NCBI GenBank assembly: GCA_046052065.1
Contig: JBJOND010000021.1
Span: forward strand, 1-29,085
Length of the DNA: 29,085 bases
Direction of reading: 5' to 3'
Source of the DNA: CAINEC01 sp046052065
GTDB lineage: Bacteria > Bacteroidota > Bacteroidia > AKYH767-A > OLB10
Made by a program: the position numbers and the translations under genes. Under the pieces are notes generated by a model. It saw nothing but the letters and a program-made list of their open reading frames with translations. It did no database searches and was not told the origin of the DNA. Position 1 is the first letter of the stretch, and the number at the start of each line of letters is the position of its first letter. Shown here in pieces: positions 14,687-23,747 of this stretch.

Positions 14687-15868
14687 ATGAATGTTATTCT
14701 TTTTGATGATCAGTTTGCAGGTGATTTATTGCCTTTTACATTTACCCGACCTACATCCGAATTGCGCGTTGGAATATTAACAATACGCGAAAAGTGGGAG
14801 CATTTATTTACGAAGGGAAATAATTCCTTTAGCTATCTTACTAAAGAATATCTTCAAGATAAATTTCCTTGTCATTCATCGCATGATAGTTTTTATGTAA
14901 ATGGAGCTTTGCTTCCATCATCAGAATTGATAGGTGCAATTGCTAATCTTGAAATAGGGAAAGGTTTACTCACTGGCGATAAATTTATTGCTGTTCGTTC
15001 AGATGATTTTAATGTCAATGATTATTCATCAATTGAGTTTGATACCTATCATGGACATACAGAATTTATCAATTTCCCGTGGGAGATCTTTTCTAAAAAT
15101 GATCAGGAAATTAAAGCCGATTTTAAACTGGTAACTTCAAACAGAAAAGGACAGATTCCCTCGTCTACTAATCAGTTAATTGGAGCTGAAAACATTTTTA
15201 TTGAAGAAGGTGCCAAAGTTGAATGCTCAATTATTAATGCGATTGCAGGTCCTGTTTATATTGGTAAAAATGCAGAGATAATGGAAGGTTGTATTATTCG
15301 TGGACCATTTGCATTAAACGAAAGCGCAGTGCTTAAAATGGGAGCTAAAATTTATGGAGCAACTACTATCGGACCTGGATGTAAGGTAGGAGGAGAAGTG
15401 AGTAATTCCGTTTTCATGGCTAACTCAAATAAAGCGCATGATGGCTTCTTGGGAAATAGTGTTATTGGGGAATGGTGTAATCTAGGTGCAGATACGAATA
15501 CTTCTAATCTGAAAAATAATTATTCGAATGTAAAAGTGTGGAGTTATAATCAGCGTAAAATGATAGACACTGGTTTGTTGTTCTGCGGATTAATGATGGG
15601 TGATCATTCGAAATGCGGAATTAATACGATGTTTAATACGGGGACAGTAGTTGGTGTCTCAGCAAATATATTCGGCGCTGGATTTCCTGAAAAGTTTATT
15701 CCTTCATTTACTTGGGGTGGCACTGCCGATTCTGAAAAGTTTTTACTCGATAAAGCAATTGCTCTTGCTGCTACTGTTATGAAGCGAAGAGGAATAGCGA
15801 TGTCAGCTGCTGATGAAAAAATTTTATCAGAAGTTTTTTTGAATGAGTTGAATCCAATTTCAGAGTAA
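14687..15868 (+). CDS. GlmU-family sugar nucleotidyltransferase/acetyltransferase
   Basis: A 393-residue protein of the alternative GlmU family of Bacteroidota. It is predicted to make UDP-GlcNAc by N-acetylating GlcN-1-P and adding UMP. The N-terminal domain starts MNVILFDDQFAGDLLPFTFTR (shortened nucleotidyltransferase fold, no classic GxGTRM loop). From about residue 165 there is a left-handed beta-helix of hexapeptide repeats (VYIGKNAEIMEGCIIRG, TTIGPGCKVGG). KAHDGFLGNSVIGEWCNLGA matches the GlmU acetyltransferase active-site stretch, with its catalytic His. It is a single gene with its own promoter. Confidence 0.85.
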   Translation: MNVILFDDQFAGDLLPFTFTRPTSELRVGILTIREKWEHLFTKGNNSFSYLTKEYLQDKFPCHSSHDSFYVNGALLPSSELIGAIANLEIGKGLLTGDKFIAVRSDDFNVNDYSSIEFDTYHGHTEFINFPWEIFSKNDQEIKADFKLVTSNRKGQIPSSTNQLIGAENIFIEEGAKVECSIINAIAGPVYIGKNAEIMEGCIIRGPFALNESAVLKMGAKIYGATTIGPGCKVGGEVSNSVFMANSNKAHDGFLGNSVIGEWCNLGADTNTSNLKNNYSNVKVWSYNQRKMIDTGLLFCGLMMGDHSKCGINTMFNTGTVVGVSANIFGAGFPEKFIPSFTWGGTADSEKFLLDKAIALAATVMKRRGIAMSAADEKILSEVFLNELNPISE

Positions 15869-15893
15869 GATTCGGTGGCATATCTATTGTCTA

Positions 15894-15905
15894 GGGCGCG
15901 CGCCC
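15894..15905. other. 12-bp all-GC palindrome upstream of lon
   Basis: GGGCGCGCGCCC is perfectly self-complementary and stands out in an AT-rich 91-bp gap between the GlmU-like gene and lon. No T-run follows on either strand, so it is not a normal intrinsic terminator. Its role is unknown. Confidence 0.6.
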
Positions 15906-15959
15906 GAAAAAAATCGCGCATTCAATCACTTATTAATGTCAATTTGTCACAAATAGTTT

Positions 15960-18419
15960 ATGCATTCAGAAAATAATTTCAATAGTCTGCCTATGTCTGC
16001 CATAGGAATTAATGATGATGAGCCGGAATTAATTCCGTTACTCACGAATGAAGACGAGGAGCAGATGAATAATGAAAAGGTCCCAGAGACACTTTCATTG
16101 TTACCATTACGTAATACCGTTTTGTTTCCTGGAGTAGTTATCCCAATTACCGTTGGAAGAGATAAATCCATCAAGCTTATAAAAGATGCTTATGCTTCCG
16201 ATAGAATTATCGGTGTAGTTGCACAGAAAGATGTAAGTGTGGAGGACCCTAAACTAGATGATTTAAAATCAATCGGAACAGTTGCACAAATTTTAAGAAT
16301 GTTACGAATGCCTGATGGTAATACAACGGTTATTATTCAAGGAAAGCGTCGTTTCAGAGTGAAAGAGTTAGTTCAAGATGATCCTTATTTAAAAGCAGTG
16401 GTTGAGCCATTTTCTGATTCAACCAAGGTAGAAAAAGATCAGGAGTTCAGTGCCATCGTTGATTCTTTAAAGGACATCTCGATGCAAATTATTCAGCAGT
16501 CACCAAACATTCCAACAGAAGCATCATTTGCATTACGCAATATTGAAAGTCCTTCTTTCTTAATCAACTTTATTTCATCCAATATGAATGCGGATGTAGA
16601 TAAAAAGCAAAGTCTTCTTGAGATGAACGACTTAAAAGAAAGAGCAACACGCGTATTAGAGCATCTTACAAAAGAGCTTCAAATGCTAGAGTTAAAAAAT
16701 CAAATTCAGAGTAAAGTAAAAACCGATTTAGATAAGCAACAGCGTGAATATTTCCTGAATCAGCAATTAAAAACAATTCAGGAAGAATTAGGTGGTAACA
16801 CACCTGATAAGGAAATGGAGGAAATGCGTGAGCGCGCGAAGAGTAAGAAGTGGGGAAAGTCAGTGCAGGAGGTTTTTGATAAGGAGATGGATCGTTTAGG
16901 GAGGATTAATCCTGCGGCTGCCGAATATTCTGTAACGATGAATTACCTTGATTTACTGTTAGAGCTTCCGTGGGAAGATATGACAGAAGATAATTACGAC
17001 TTGAAGCGTGCGCAGAAAATTTTAAATAAGGATCATTTCGGTTTAGAAAAAGTAAAGACGCGTATTCTCGAATACCTCGCGGTAATAAAACTGAAGAAAG
17101 ATATGAAGTCGCCGATTATGTGTTTAGTCGGACCCCCAGGAGTTGGTAAAACTTCGCTCGGGCGTTCGATAGCGGAGGCGCTTGGCCGTAAGTATGTACG
17201 TATGTCGTTAGGCGGTTTACGTGATGAAGCAGAAATACGCGGACATCGAAAAACATATATTGGTGCAATGCCAGGTCGTATTATTCAGAACATTAAAAAA
17301 TCTAAATCATCTAATCCTGTTTTTATTTTAGATGAGATTGATAAACTAACCAACGATTTTCATGGTGATCCATCATCAGCGTTATTAGAAGTTTTAGATC
17401 CTGAGCAAAACACTGCTTTTTATGATAATTATGTGGAGTTAGAATACGATTTGTCGAAGGTGTTGTTTATTGCAACGGCTAACTCATTAAGCAGTATTCA
17501 ACCTGCATTGCGTGATCGTTTAGAAATCATCGATATTACGGGTTATACACTTGAGGAGAAAACGCATATTGCTATTAATCACTTAGTGAAAAAGCAATTA
17601 GAGGCTCACGGATTAAAAGATGGTCAGCTTTCTTTTTCTCCCTCAGTGTTAAAAATGATTATTGAGCAATATACATGGGAGAGCGGGGTTCGTACGTTAG
17701 AAAAATGTATTGCTAGTGTAGTTCGTTCAGTTGCTAAACTTGTGGCAATGGAAGAAAAGGCGCCATCAAAAGTTACAGAAGATGTTGTGATTAAAGCATT
17801 AGGTGCTCCACGATTTTTGCCTGATCGTTTAATTAATAATGATGTTGCAGGTGTGGTTACCGGACTTGCATGGAATGCGAACGGAGGAAGTATTTTGTTT
17901 ATAGAAAGCAGTAAGAGCAAAGGAACAGGTAAGTTGACATTAACGGGTAACTTGGGCGATGTAATGAAAGAGTCTGCTGTAATTGCAATGGCTTATTTAA
18001 AAGCACATGCCGAAGAGTTGAATTTGGAAGCGGCTGAATTTGATAAATGGGATGTACATATTCACGTTCCGGAAGGTGCTACTCCTAAAGATGGTCCTTC
18101 TGCTGGAATTACCATGCTAACGTCATTGGCATCTTTATTTTCGCAACGCAAAGTGAAAGCAAAACTAGCAATGACAGGTGAGATTACCCTGAGAGGGAAA
18201 GTCCTTCCTGTAGGAGGTATTAAAGAAAAGATTTTAGCTGCTAAGCGTGCGGGTATTAAAGAGATAATCCTAAGTTCAGACAATCAAAAAGACATTCAGG
18301 AAATCAAAGAAGATTACACGAAGGATTTGAAGTTTCACTATGTGAATTCGATGACCGAAGTATTGGATTTAGCTTTGTTAACGCAGAAAGTGAAGCCTTC
18401 AAAAACAATTAAAAAATAA
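15960..18419 (+). CDS. lon: ATP-dependent protease Lon
   Basis: Cytosolic AAA+ serine protease that degrades misfolded and regulatory proteins. It has 819 residues, normal for Bacteroidota. The LON substrate-binding domain is at about 40-240 (LPLRNTVLFPGVVIPI), followed by a coiled-coil segment (REYFLNQQLKTIQEELG). Walker A is GPPGVGKTS (about 391-399), Walker B FILDEIDKL. The C-terminal protease domain has catalytic S714 in KDGPSAGIT and K757 in GGIKEKI. No heat-shock operator is evident upstream. The next in-frame ATG is only 11 codons in, so the start could be slightly later. Confidence 0.97.
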   Translation: MHSENNFNSLPMSAIGINDDEPELIPLLTNEDEEQMNNEKVPETLSLLPLRNTVLFPGVVIPITVGRDKSIKLIKDAYASDRIIGVVAQKDVSVEDPKLDDLKSIGTVAQILRMLRMPDGNTTVIIQGKRRFRVKELVQDDPYLKAVVEPFSDSTKVEKDQEFSAIVDSLKDISMQIIQQSPNIPTEASFALRNIESPSFLINFISSNMNADVDKKQSLLEMNDLKERATRVLEHLTKELQMLELKNQIQSKVKTDLDKQQREYFLNQQLKTIQEELGGNTPDKEMEEMRERAKSKKWGKSVQEVFDKEMDRLGRINPAAAEYSVTMNYLDLLLELPWEDMTEDNYDLKRAQKILNKDHFGLEKVKTRILEYLAVIKLKKDMKSPIMCLVGPPGVGKTSLGRSIAEALGRKYVRMSLGGLRDEAEIRGHRKTYIGAMPGRIIQNIKKSKSSNPVFILDEIDKLTNDFHGDPSSALLEVLDPEQNTAFYDNYVELEYDLSKVLFIATANSLSSIQPALRDRLEIIDITGYTLEEKTHIAINHLVKKQLEAHGLKDGQLSFSPSVLKMIIEQYTWESGVRTLEKCIASVVRSVAKLVAMEEKAPSKVTEDVVIKALGAPRFLPDRLINNDVAGVVTGLAWNANGGSILFIESSKSKGTGKLTLTGNLGDVMKESAVIAMAYLKAHAEELNLEAAEFDKWDVHIHVPEGATPKDGPSAGITMLTSLASLFSQRKVKAKLAMTGEITLRGKVLPVGGIKEKILAAKRAGIKEIILSSDNQKDIQEIKEDYTKDLKFHYVNSMTEVLDLALLTQKVKPSKTIKK

Positions 18420-18433
18420 ATAAAAAACAATGT

Positions 18434-18470
18434 AAAGTCCTGATGTAAAAGTCGGGACTTTTACTTTTTA
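18434..18470. terminator. Terminator of lon, shared with the small convergent gene
   Basis: AAAGTCCTGA (18434-18443), an 8-nt loop and TCGGGACTTT (18452-18461) form 10 pairs with one G-T, followed by TTACTTTTT on the plus strand. The right arm overlaps the stop codon of the minus-strand peptide gene. Confidence 0.82.
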
Positions 18471-18577
18471 TCACAAGCGCCACAAGTATCGCCCTTCGAT
18501 CGCTTTCTAAATTGAAGAATTAGAAATACAGAGGCCGCAATTACAATTGCAAATACGATAATGTCTTGAATGTTCAT
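18461..18577 (-). CDS. FeoB-associated-type Cys-rich membrane peptide
   Basis: A 38-codon frame: MNIQDIIVFAIVIAAS is a single membrane helix (about 5-22), then a basic stretch FRKRSK, and a short tail DTCGACDKK with a CxxC pair (C32, C35). This layout, MN(I/V)Q(E/D)IIV..., helix, basic residues, C-terminal Cys cluster, is that of the FeoB-associated Cys-rich membrane protein family (PF12669-like). That family is usually encoded next to feoA/feoB for ferrous iron uptake. No feo gene is in the window. The stop lies in the lon terminator. Its size and isolation make it easy to miss. Confidence 0.72.
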   Translation of the reverse strand: MNIQDIIVFAIVIAASVFLILQFRKRSKGDTCGACDKK

Positions 18578-18629
18578 AGCTAGGTGCAAATTTCGTAAAA
18601 CTTATTGTTTTTCACCTATCAAAAAACAA

Positions 18630-18637
18630 TACTTTTG
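18630..18637 (+). promoter_or_regulatory. -7 element of the E1 gene
   Basis: TACTTTTG matches TAnnTTTG, 17 nt before the ATG at 18655. The -33 region holds only ATTG at a spacing of 22, so the upstream half is weak. Confidence 0.5.
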
Positions 18638-18654
18638 CAAAAGAATTTACAGCT

Positions 18655-20655
18655 ATGATAACTGCAGAGACTCCATTAGTATTCGATAGGACTAATCTTT
18701 CCGATGAGCAACTCATCGATTTGTATAAGGCGCTTTTAAAGCCACGCATGATTGAAGAGAAAATGCTGGTGCTTTTACGTCAGAGTAAATTGGCAAAATG
18801 GTTTAGTGGTATCGGACAAGAAGCAATTTCTGTTGGTACTGCTATGGCACTTGATAAGCAAGAGTATATTTTACCAATGCATCGTAATCTTGGAATATTT
18901 ACTGTTCGTGGAATTCCTTTAAATCGTTTGTTCTCTCAGTTTACTGGAAAGCCTTCAGGATTTACAAAAGGTCGTGATCGTTCTTTTCACATGGGAACGC
19001 AGGAATTTAAAATTGTGGGAATGATTTCACATTTGGGTCCGCAGATGGGTGTTGCCGATGGAGTTGCTTTAGCAAGTTTACTTCGTGGAGATAAAAAGGT
19101 AACAGCAGTATTTACAGGTGATGGTGCTACCAGCGAAGGTGATTTTCATGAAAGTATTAATGTTGCTGCTGTTTGGAATTTACCAGTGATATTTATTATT
19201 GAGAATAACGGTTACGGACTATCTACTCCAAGTAGTGAGCAGTTTCGTTGCAAGCAGTTTATTGATAAAGCTATTGGTTACGGAATAGAAGGTGTGCAGG
19301 TAGATGGCAATAATATTTTAGAAGTTTATAAAACAGTTTCTGGTTTAGCAGCATCTATGCGCGAGAATCCACGCCCTGTTTTGTTGGAGTGTATGACCTT
19401 TCGTATGCGAGGACACGAAGAGGCCTCGGGAACGAAGTACGTTCCTCAGGAGTTGTTTGATGTGTGGGGAAGAAAAGACCCGATTAAGAATTACGAAAGC
19501 TATTTGTTAGAGGAGAAAATAATTGATGCTGATTTTGTAGAGATGGTAAGAGCAGGCATCAAAGAAGAAATAGAAGAAGGATTAGAAATTAGTTTTTCGG
19601 AACCCGATGTAAAAGTAGATACTGTCACTGAATTGGCAGATATGTTTGCGCCAGCAACAAATTCGGTAATCCCTGCCGTTAGTAATTCAAAAAGTGATAA
19701 ACGATTTTTAGATGCTATCACAGATGCTATGCGTCAGGCAATGCAACGTCATTCGAATCTGGTGATTATGGGACAAGATGTGGCGGAGTATGGTGGAGCA
19801 TTTAAGGCTACTGCAGGATTTGTGGAGGAGTTTGGAAAAGGACGTGTTCGCAATACGCCACTTTGTGAATCAGCGATTGTAGGTACTGGACTTGGACTTT
19901 CTATTAACGGATATAAGTCGATTGTAGAAATGCAATTTGCCGATTTTGTTACTTGCGGATTTAATCAAATTGTAAATAACCTTGCAAAAACACATTATCG
20001 CTGGGGACAAAATGCAGATGTAGTTGTGCGTATGCCAACAGGAGCAAGTGTAGCAGCTGGTCCTTTTCACTCTCAATCAACAGAAGCTTGGTTTTTTCAT
20101 GTACCAGGATTGAAAATAGTTTACCCTGCATTTCCTTCGGATGCTAAAGGATTGTTAGCGGCGTCCATTGAAGATCCGAATCCTGTAATGTATTTCGAGC
20201 ACAAAGCACTTTATAGAAGTATCAATGAAGATGTGTGTGATGATTATTACACTATTGAAATTGGAAAAGCGAAGACAGTAAGAGAGGGAAAAGATTTATC
20301 GATTATCACTTACGGATTAGGAGTGCATTGGGCTATTGAAGCATTGCAATTGCATCCTGAAATTGATGCTGAAATTATTGACTTGCGTACCATATTACCA
20401 TGGGATGAAGAGGCTGTTTTAAATTCAGTAAAGAAGACAGGTAAGGTAATTGTGATGCATGAAGATACACAGACAGGTGGAATAGGTGGTGAGATAACGG
20501 CACGTATAGCCGAAAAGTGTTTCCCTTACTTAGATGCACCTCCCGTACGTATTGGAGCGCTTGATACTCCAGTTCCAATGTCGGCAGCATTAGAGAAAAA
20601 CTTTTTACCGAAAGAACGTTTTATTCAGTTGCTTTGCGAACTGAATGCTTATTGA
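18655..20655 (+). CDS. Fused E1 alpha/beta 2-oxo acid dehydrogenase
   Basis: Thiamine-diphosphate-dependent decarboxylase of a 2-oxo acid dehydrogenase complex (666 residues), with both subunits in one chain. Residues about 1-335 are E1-alpha: LLRQSKLAKWFSGIGQEAI, then the TPP/Mg motif GDGATSEGD... ending ENN. Residues about 345-666 are E1-beta: MGQDVAEYGGAF, TPLCESAIVGTGLGLS, VVVRMPTGASVAAGPFHSQS. Fused E1 proteins of this size in Bacteroidota are usually annotated as branched-chain 2-oxo acid dehydrogenase. The E2 at 11006 is the likely partner. The 3' end overlaps the convergent patatin gene by 7 bp. Confidence 0.9.
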   Translation: MITAETPLVFDRTNLSDEQLIDLYKALLKPRMIEEKMLVLLRQSKLAKWFSGIGQEAISVGTAMALDKQEYILPMHRNLGIFTVRGIPLNRLFSQFTGKPSGFTKGRDRSFHMGTQEFKIVGMISHLGPQMGVADGVALASLLRGDKKVTAVFTGDGATSEGDFHESINVAAVWNLPVIFIIENNGYGLSTPSSEQFRCKQFIDKAIGYGIEGVQVDGNNILEVYKTVSGLAASMRENPRPVLLECMTFRMRGHEEASGTKYVPQELFDVWGRKDPIKNYESYLLEEKIIDADFVEMVRAGIKEEIEEGLEISFSEPDVKVDTVTELADMFAPATNSVIPAVSNSKSDKRFLDAITDAMRQAMQRHSNLVIMGQDVAEYGGAFKATAGFVEEFGKGRVRNTPLCESAIVGTGLGLSINGYKSIVEMQFADFVTCGFNQIVNNLAKTHYRWGQNADVVVRMPTGASVAAGPFHSQSTEAWFFHVPGLKIVYPAFPSDAKGLLAASIEDPNPVMYFEHKALYRSINEDVCDDYYTIEIGKAKTVREGKDLSIITYGLGVHWAIEALQLHPEIDAEIIDLRTILPWDEEAVLNSVKKTGKVIVMHEDTQTGGIGGEITARIAEKCFPYLDAPPVRIGALDTPVPMSAALEKNFLPKERFIQLLCELNAY

Positions 20656-22901
20656 TAGGATTGTAAAATCGATTTAAGTTTTTTTAATTCCTTTTTGTTT
20701 TGGTTCGAATAGATTCCTGTAAGGAGTGTGTTTTTTTCTTTTTCGGTAAGATGCCAGTTTAATGAAACACGCTCTTTCGTTTCAGGCATTTGAATTAAGA
20801 TGTATTCAAATGATACATCTTTTGTCATACTTACATTGCGAATCAGCTTGTCAGAAATATAATCCTGAACAACTAAAAAGTTATCTGATAAATTTTTGAT
20901 GGGAGAGCTCGTTTTTTCTAAGAAGGATTTAGCTGAATTATTTTCGACGTCTAATTTCTTTGGAGTATCTCTTAACTGTAGTAAAACAACACCACTTGTG
21001 TTTTCCTGAATCCATTCTTTAAAGCTGAAAATAAATTGCACTGCATTTTGTGTTCCGTAATTATCATGCAAGCCTGCGTCTAATACTTCTAATGCTGGCG
21101 AACATGGCAATGTTGTGGCAGGTGTAATATAGGGGAACGCTGCATTCATTCGTAAAGCAGAGCTCATTCTTAAGTTATAAGGATTTTTATTTTTAAAATA
21201 TTGCGTAAACTCAATGCCGTTAGGAAGTTGTTTTAATTCTGGATGGATTAGTGGAGAAGCGTTTAACAAATAGCTTACAGGCTGTGCTGATATATGCAAT
21301 GCCCCACCTGAATTCAGAATAGTTGGAGAAACTACGAGCATCGGAATAGAAGCTGTTTTTTCTGCATTGATATAATCACTGATAGGATGCGATAGTAATT
21401 GTTGTGTGTTCTCGTTGAATTGTTTTTCCCATGCAAAAGCTCTGTCTTTGGCATAGGATGTTCCATCAATTTTAACTTGAGTAGGATTTAGGAAAAGATC
21501 AGCAACTACACCATTAAAGATAGTTGTGTTGAGCATGTCGCTACCTAATGACTTTATCAATTTTTCATCCCCTGAAAAGTTGTCGTTCATTAATTGCTCT
21601 TTCTGTTTCCAATATAACTCTCGGTAATAGCTCTCGCTAAGCATTCCTCCTGATGAACCAAAAATGATAGCCGTTTGTGGCATCAGGTTTCCATTAAGTG
21701 TGCTATCAATTACCTGTAAACTTTTAAATGTAAAAAGCATCGAACGTAATCCACCACCACTTGCTTCCAGAATTACAAGTTTTGGTTTGTCGACACCTTT
21801 TGCTTTCCAATATTTTTTCCAGTTAGCTAAAATTGCTTCTGTATTTTTGATGTCATCTGTTACTATTTGCTGATTGTATTGTTCATGCAATTGTTCTTCC
21901 GAATAAATCACATCAGCCTTGCTATTATCGATTCCATAGGCAAGTGTTTTTGGTGAGAAGTATTCAAACGTAGATAAAAAATTTATCAGCAATACAACCG
22001 CAATCATTGCAAAGGTGCCCCACGATTTCAGCCAATAGCGAATAACACCTGCAAACATCAATAGAATAGTAAAGAGTAAAACAACCGATGCTCCTGCTGG
22101 TATTTTTAATAACGGACTATCACCAAAAAATCCGAGTGATAAAAAAAGGATAATTAAAACAACTTCAAAAACTGCGGCATTCACATGATTTTGTCGGAAA
22201 ACTTTTTGTAGCATGTAAGGCTGATAGTGCCCTGTTTCCCGAACCAGTTTCACTTTGTAAAAAGTAGTAAGATAGGTCTCAACACGCCATGTGTCTTTTC
22301 TGTATTTATCCAGTTTAGAATAATCGCGCATCGGTAACAAATCATCTTTATCTGCATGCTTTACTCCAAACATTTTATTGATATCTTGATTGGTAGATTG
22401 AAAATATCGAAGCGATAAAGATAATATTGCAGCAATACCTGATAACAATCCAATAATATCGATTGTGATTTCACTGATTGGTTTTAACTGGCTTTCTAAT
22501 TGAAATTGGCAAATTCGAATGCAATAAAGCAAAATGAATGACAATGGAATAATAAAGTTGTTTAGAAAAAACTTTAAGAATGTTCTTGATAGCGTTGCGA
22601 GAAAGGGAAACCGAAAACTATTTAATAAGAATCCAGCAATGTTGAATGCAACAATAAACATCCCCATCATCATTCCAACAATAAAGAAAGAAGTGAATCC
22701 AACAGAGCCTAAATACTCAGGGTTTAAAAACAAAAATTGCAAGCCGTATTTAGTACCAACTTGTTCAGTTATTATTCCGAAGAGCAACAACCAAAAAAAT
22801 AAAAAGGATTTATTTTTCTTGATGTACATCAGCATTAACTGAATAGGGAATGAATAAACAAACCTTCTCAGAAATAATGGAGTTGTGTTTTTGTGCAACA
22901 T
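20649..22901 (-). CDS. Patatin-like phospholipase with polytopic N-terminus
   Basis: A 750-residue membrane-bound acyl hydrolase. The first 310 residues hold about seven membrane helices (about 31-49, 70-95, 113-131, 147-165, 243-260, 266-286, 294-311). Then comes a patatin domain: oxyanion loop EASGGGLRS (379-387), nucleophile S417 in GSSGG (415-419), and catalytic D608 in VLDAGLHDNYG. The Ser-Asp dyad is intact, so an active lipid hydrolase is expected. The substrate is unknown. It lies 36 nt after cdsA, so it may share a transcript with phospholipid synthesis. Residues 1-23 are basic and a later start at Met23 or Met25 is possible. Confidence 0.83.
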   Translation of the reverse strand: MLHKNTTPLFLRRFVYSFPIQLMLMYIKKNKSFLFFWLLLFGIITEQVGTKYGLQFLFLNPEYLGSVGFTSFFIVGMMMGMFIVAFNIAGFLLNSFRFPFLATLSRTFLKFFLNNFIIPLSFILLYCIRICQFQLESQLKPISEITIDIIGLLSGIAAILSLSLRYFQSTNQDINKMFGVKHADKDDLLPMRDYSKLDKYRKDTWRVETYLTTFYKVKLVRETGHYQPYMLQKVFRQNHVNAAVFEVVLIILFLSLGFFGDSPLLKIPAGASVVLLFTILLMFAGVIRYWLKSWGTFAMIAVVLLINFLSTFEYFSPKTLAYGIDNSKADVIYSEEQLHEQYNQQIVTDDIKNTEAILANWKKYWKAKGVDKPKLVILEASGGGLRSMLFTFKSLQVIDSTLNGNLMPQTAIIFGSSGGMLSESYYRELYWKQKEQLMNDNFSGDEKLIKSLGSDMLNTTIFNGVVADLFLNPTQVKIDGTSYAKDRAFAWEKQFNENTQQLLSHPISDYINAEKTASIPMLVVSPTILNSGGALHISAQPVSYLLNASPLIHPELKQLPNGIEFTQYFKNKNPYNLRMSSALRMNAAFPYITPATTLPCSPALEVLDAGLHDNYGTQNAVQFIFSFKEWIQENTSGVVLLQLRDTPKKLDVENNSAKSFLEKTSSPIKNLSDNFLVVQDYISDKLIRNVSMTKDVSFEYILIQMPETKERVSLNWHLTEKEKNTLLTGIYSNQNKKELKKLKSILQSYQ

Positions 22902-22937
22902 CGAATTAAAAATAGTTATTCGAACCTAAAGAAAAAA

Positions 22938-23747
22938 TCAATGTATGAAATTTAAATAAAGCCAGATAAATGGAATAGCAAAAAGTAAGCTGTCGAAGCG
23001 ATCTAATATTCCACCGTGACCTGGAATAATATTCCCCGAGTCTTTAAGTTGATACGTTCTTTTCAAAAGACTTTCAACTAAGTCACCGAGCGTTCCAGTA
23101 ATCACAATGATGAATGCAATAATCATCCATTCGCTGCCAGATAAACTATGAAAATACATCGAGGTAATGTATCCGGCAATTAGTGTTAGTATTCCACCAC
23201 CAATAAAACCTTCCCATGATTTCTTTGGCGATATTCTTTCAAACAACCTTCTTTTACCCATAGTCATTCCTACAAGGTAAGCAAAGGTGTCGCTGCTCCA
23301 TTGTAAAATAAAATACCCTAATATAATTTCAGGATTGTAATTTGATTTAATGGTAGCAATAAAGTTTAGCAGAGCAAATGGCATTATCGCATAAAAAATC
23401 CCGAAACAGGTTAACGCAATATTAATGATAGGTTGTTGTTTGTTGCGATATAGTTCTGCAATAGGTATTATTAATAAAATCGCAGCAATAAGAGTTATGT
23501 ATTTGTAGGGTAGTATGCCAAATGCAACGGCCGATAATATTACGTAGGTGGTAATGCCAACGATACGACCTGCAACTAAATTAGGTTCTACGTTGTCCGT
23601 TTTTACAATTTTATAATACTCTTCTAATGCCCCTACAGCAATTAATAAAAACAAGATGCGAAAGGTGATAGCATCGTATAAGATAGCACCAATTAAAACA
23701 GAGATAAAAATTATTCCGAATAAGGTTCGTTGCCAGAAGTTACTCAT
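22938..23747 (-). CDS. cdsA: Phosphatidate cytidylyltransferase
   Basis: Makes CDP-diacylglycerol from phosphatidic acid and CTP, the entry to all bacterial phospholipids. The 269-residue protein has about eight membrane helices. SPKKSWEG at 173-180 and the signature from GDLVESLLKR (221-230) through KDSGNIIPGHGG and ILDRFDSL (247-254) are diagnostic. Its ATG overlaps the stop of the DUF2007 gene by 4 bp. Confidence 0.96.
   Translation of the reverse strand: MSNFWQRTLFGIIFISVLIGAILYDAITFRILFLLIAVGALEEYYKIVKTDNVEPNLVAGRIVGITTYVILSAVAFGILPYKYITLIAAILLIIPIAELYRNKQQPIINIALTCFGIFYAIMPFALLNFIATIKSNYNPEIILGYFILQWSSDTFAYLVGMTMGKRRLFERISPKKSWEGFIGGGILTLIAGYITSMYFHSLSGSEWMIIAFIIVITGTLGDLVESLLKRTYQLKDSGNIIPGHGGILDRFDSLLFAIPFIWLYLNFIH

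Noticed and set aside
15941..15951. Small inverted repeat TTTGT-C-ACAAA just before lon as a heat-shock operator
   Set aside because: Too short and unlike the CIRCE element; such AT-rich symmetry is expected by chance here.
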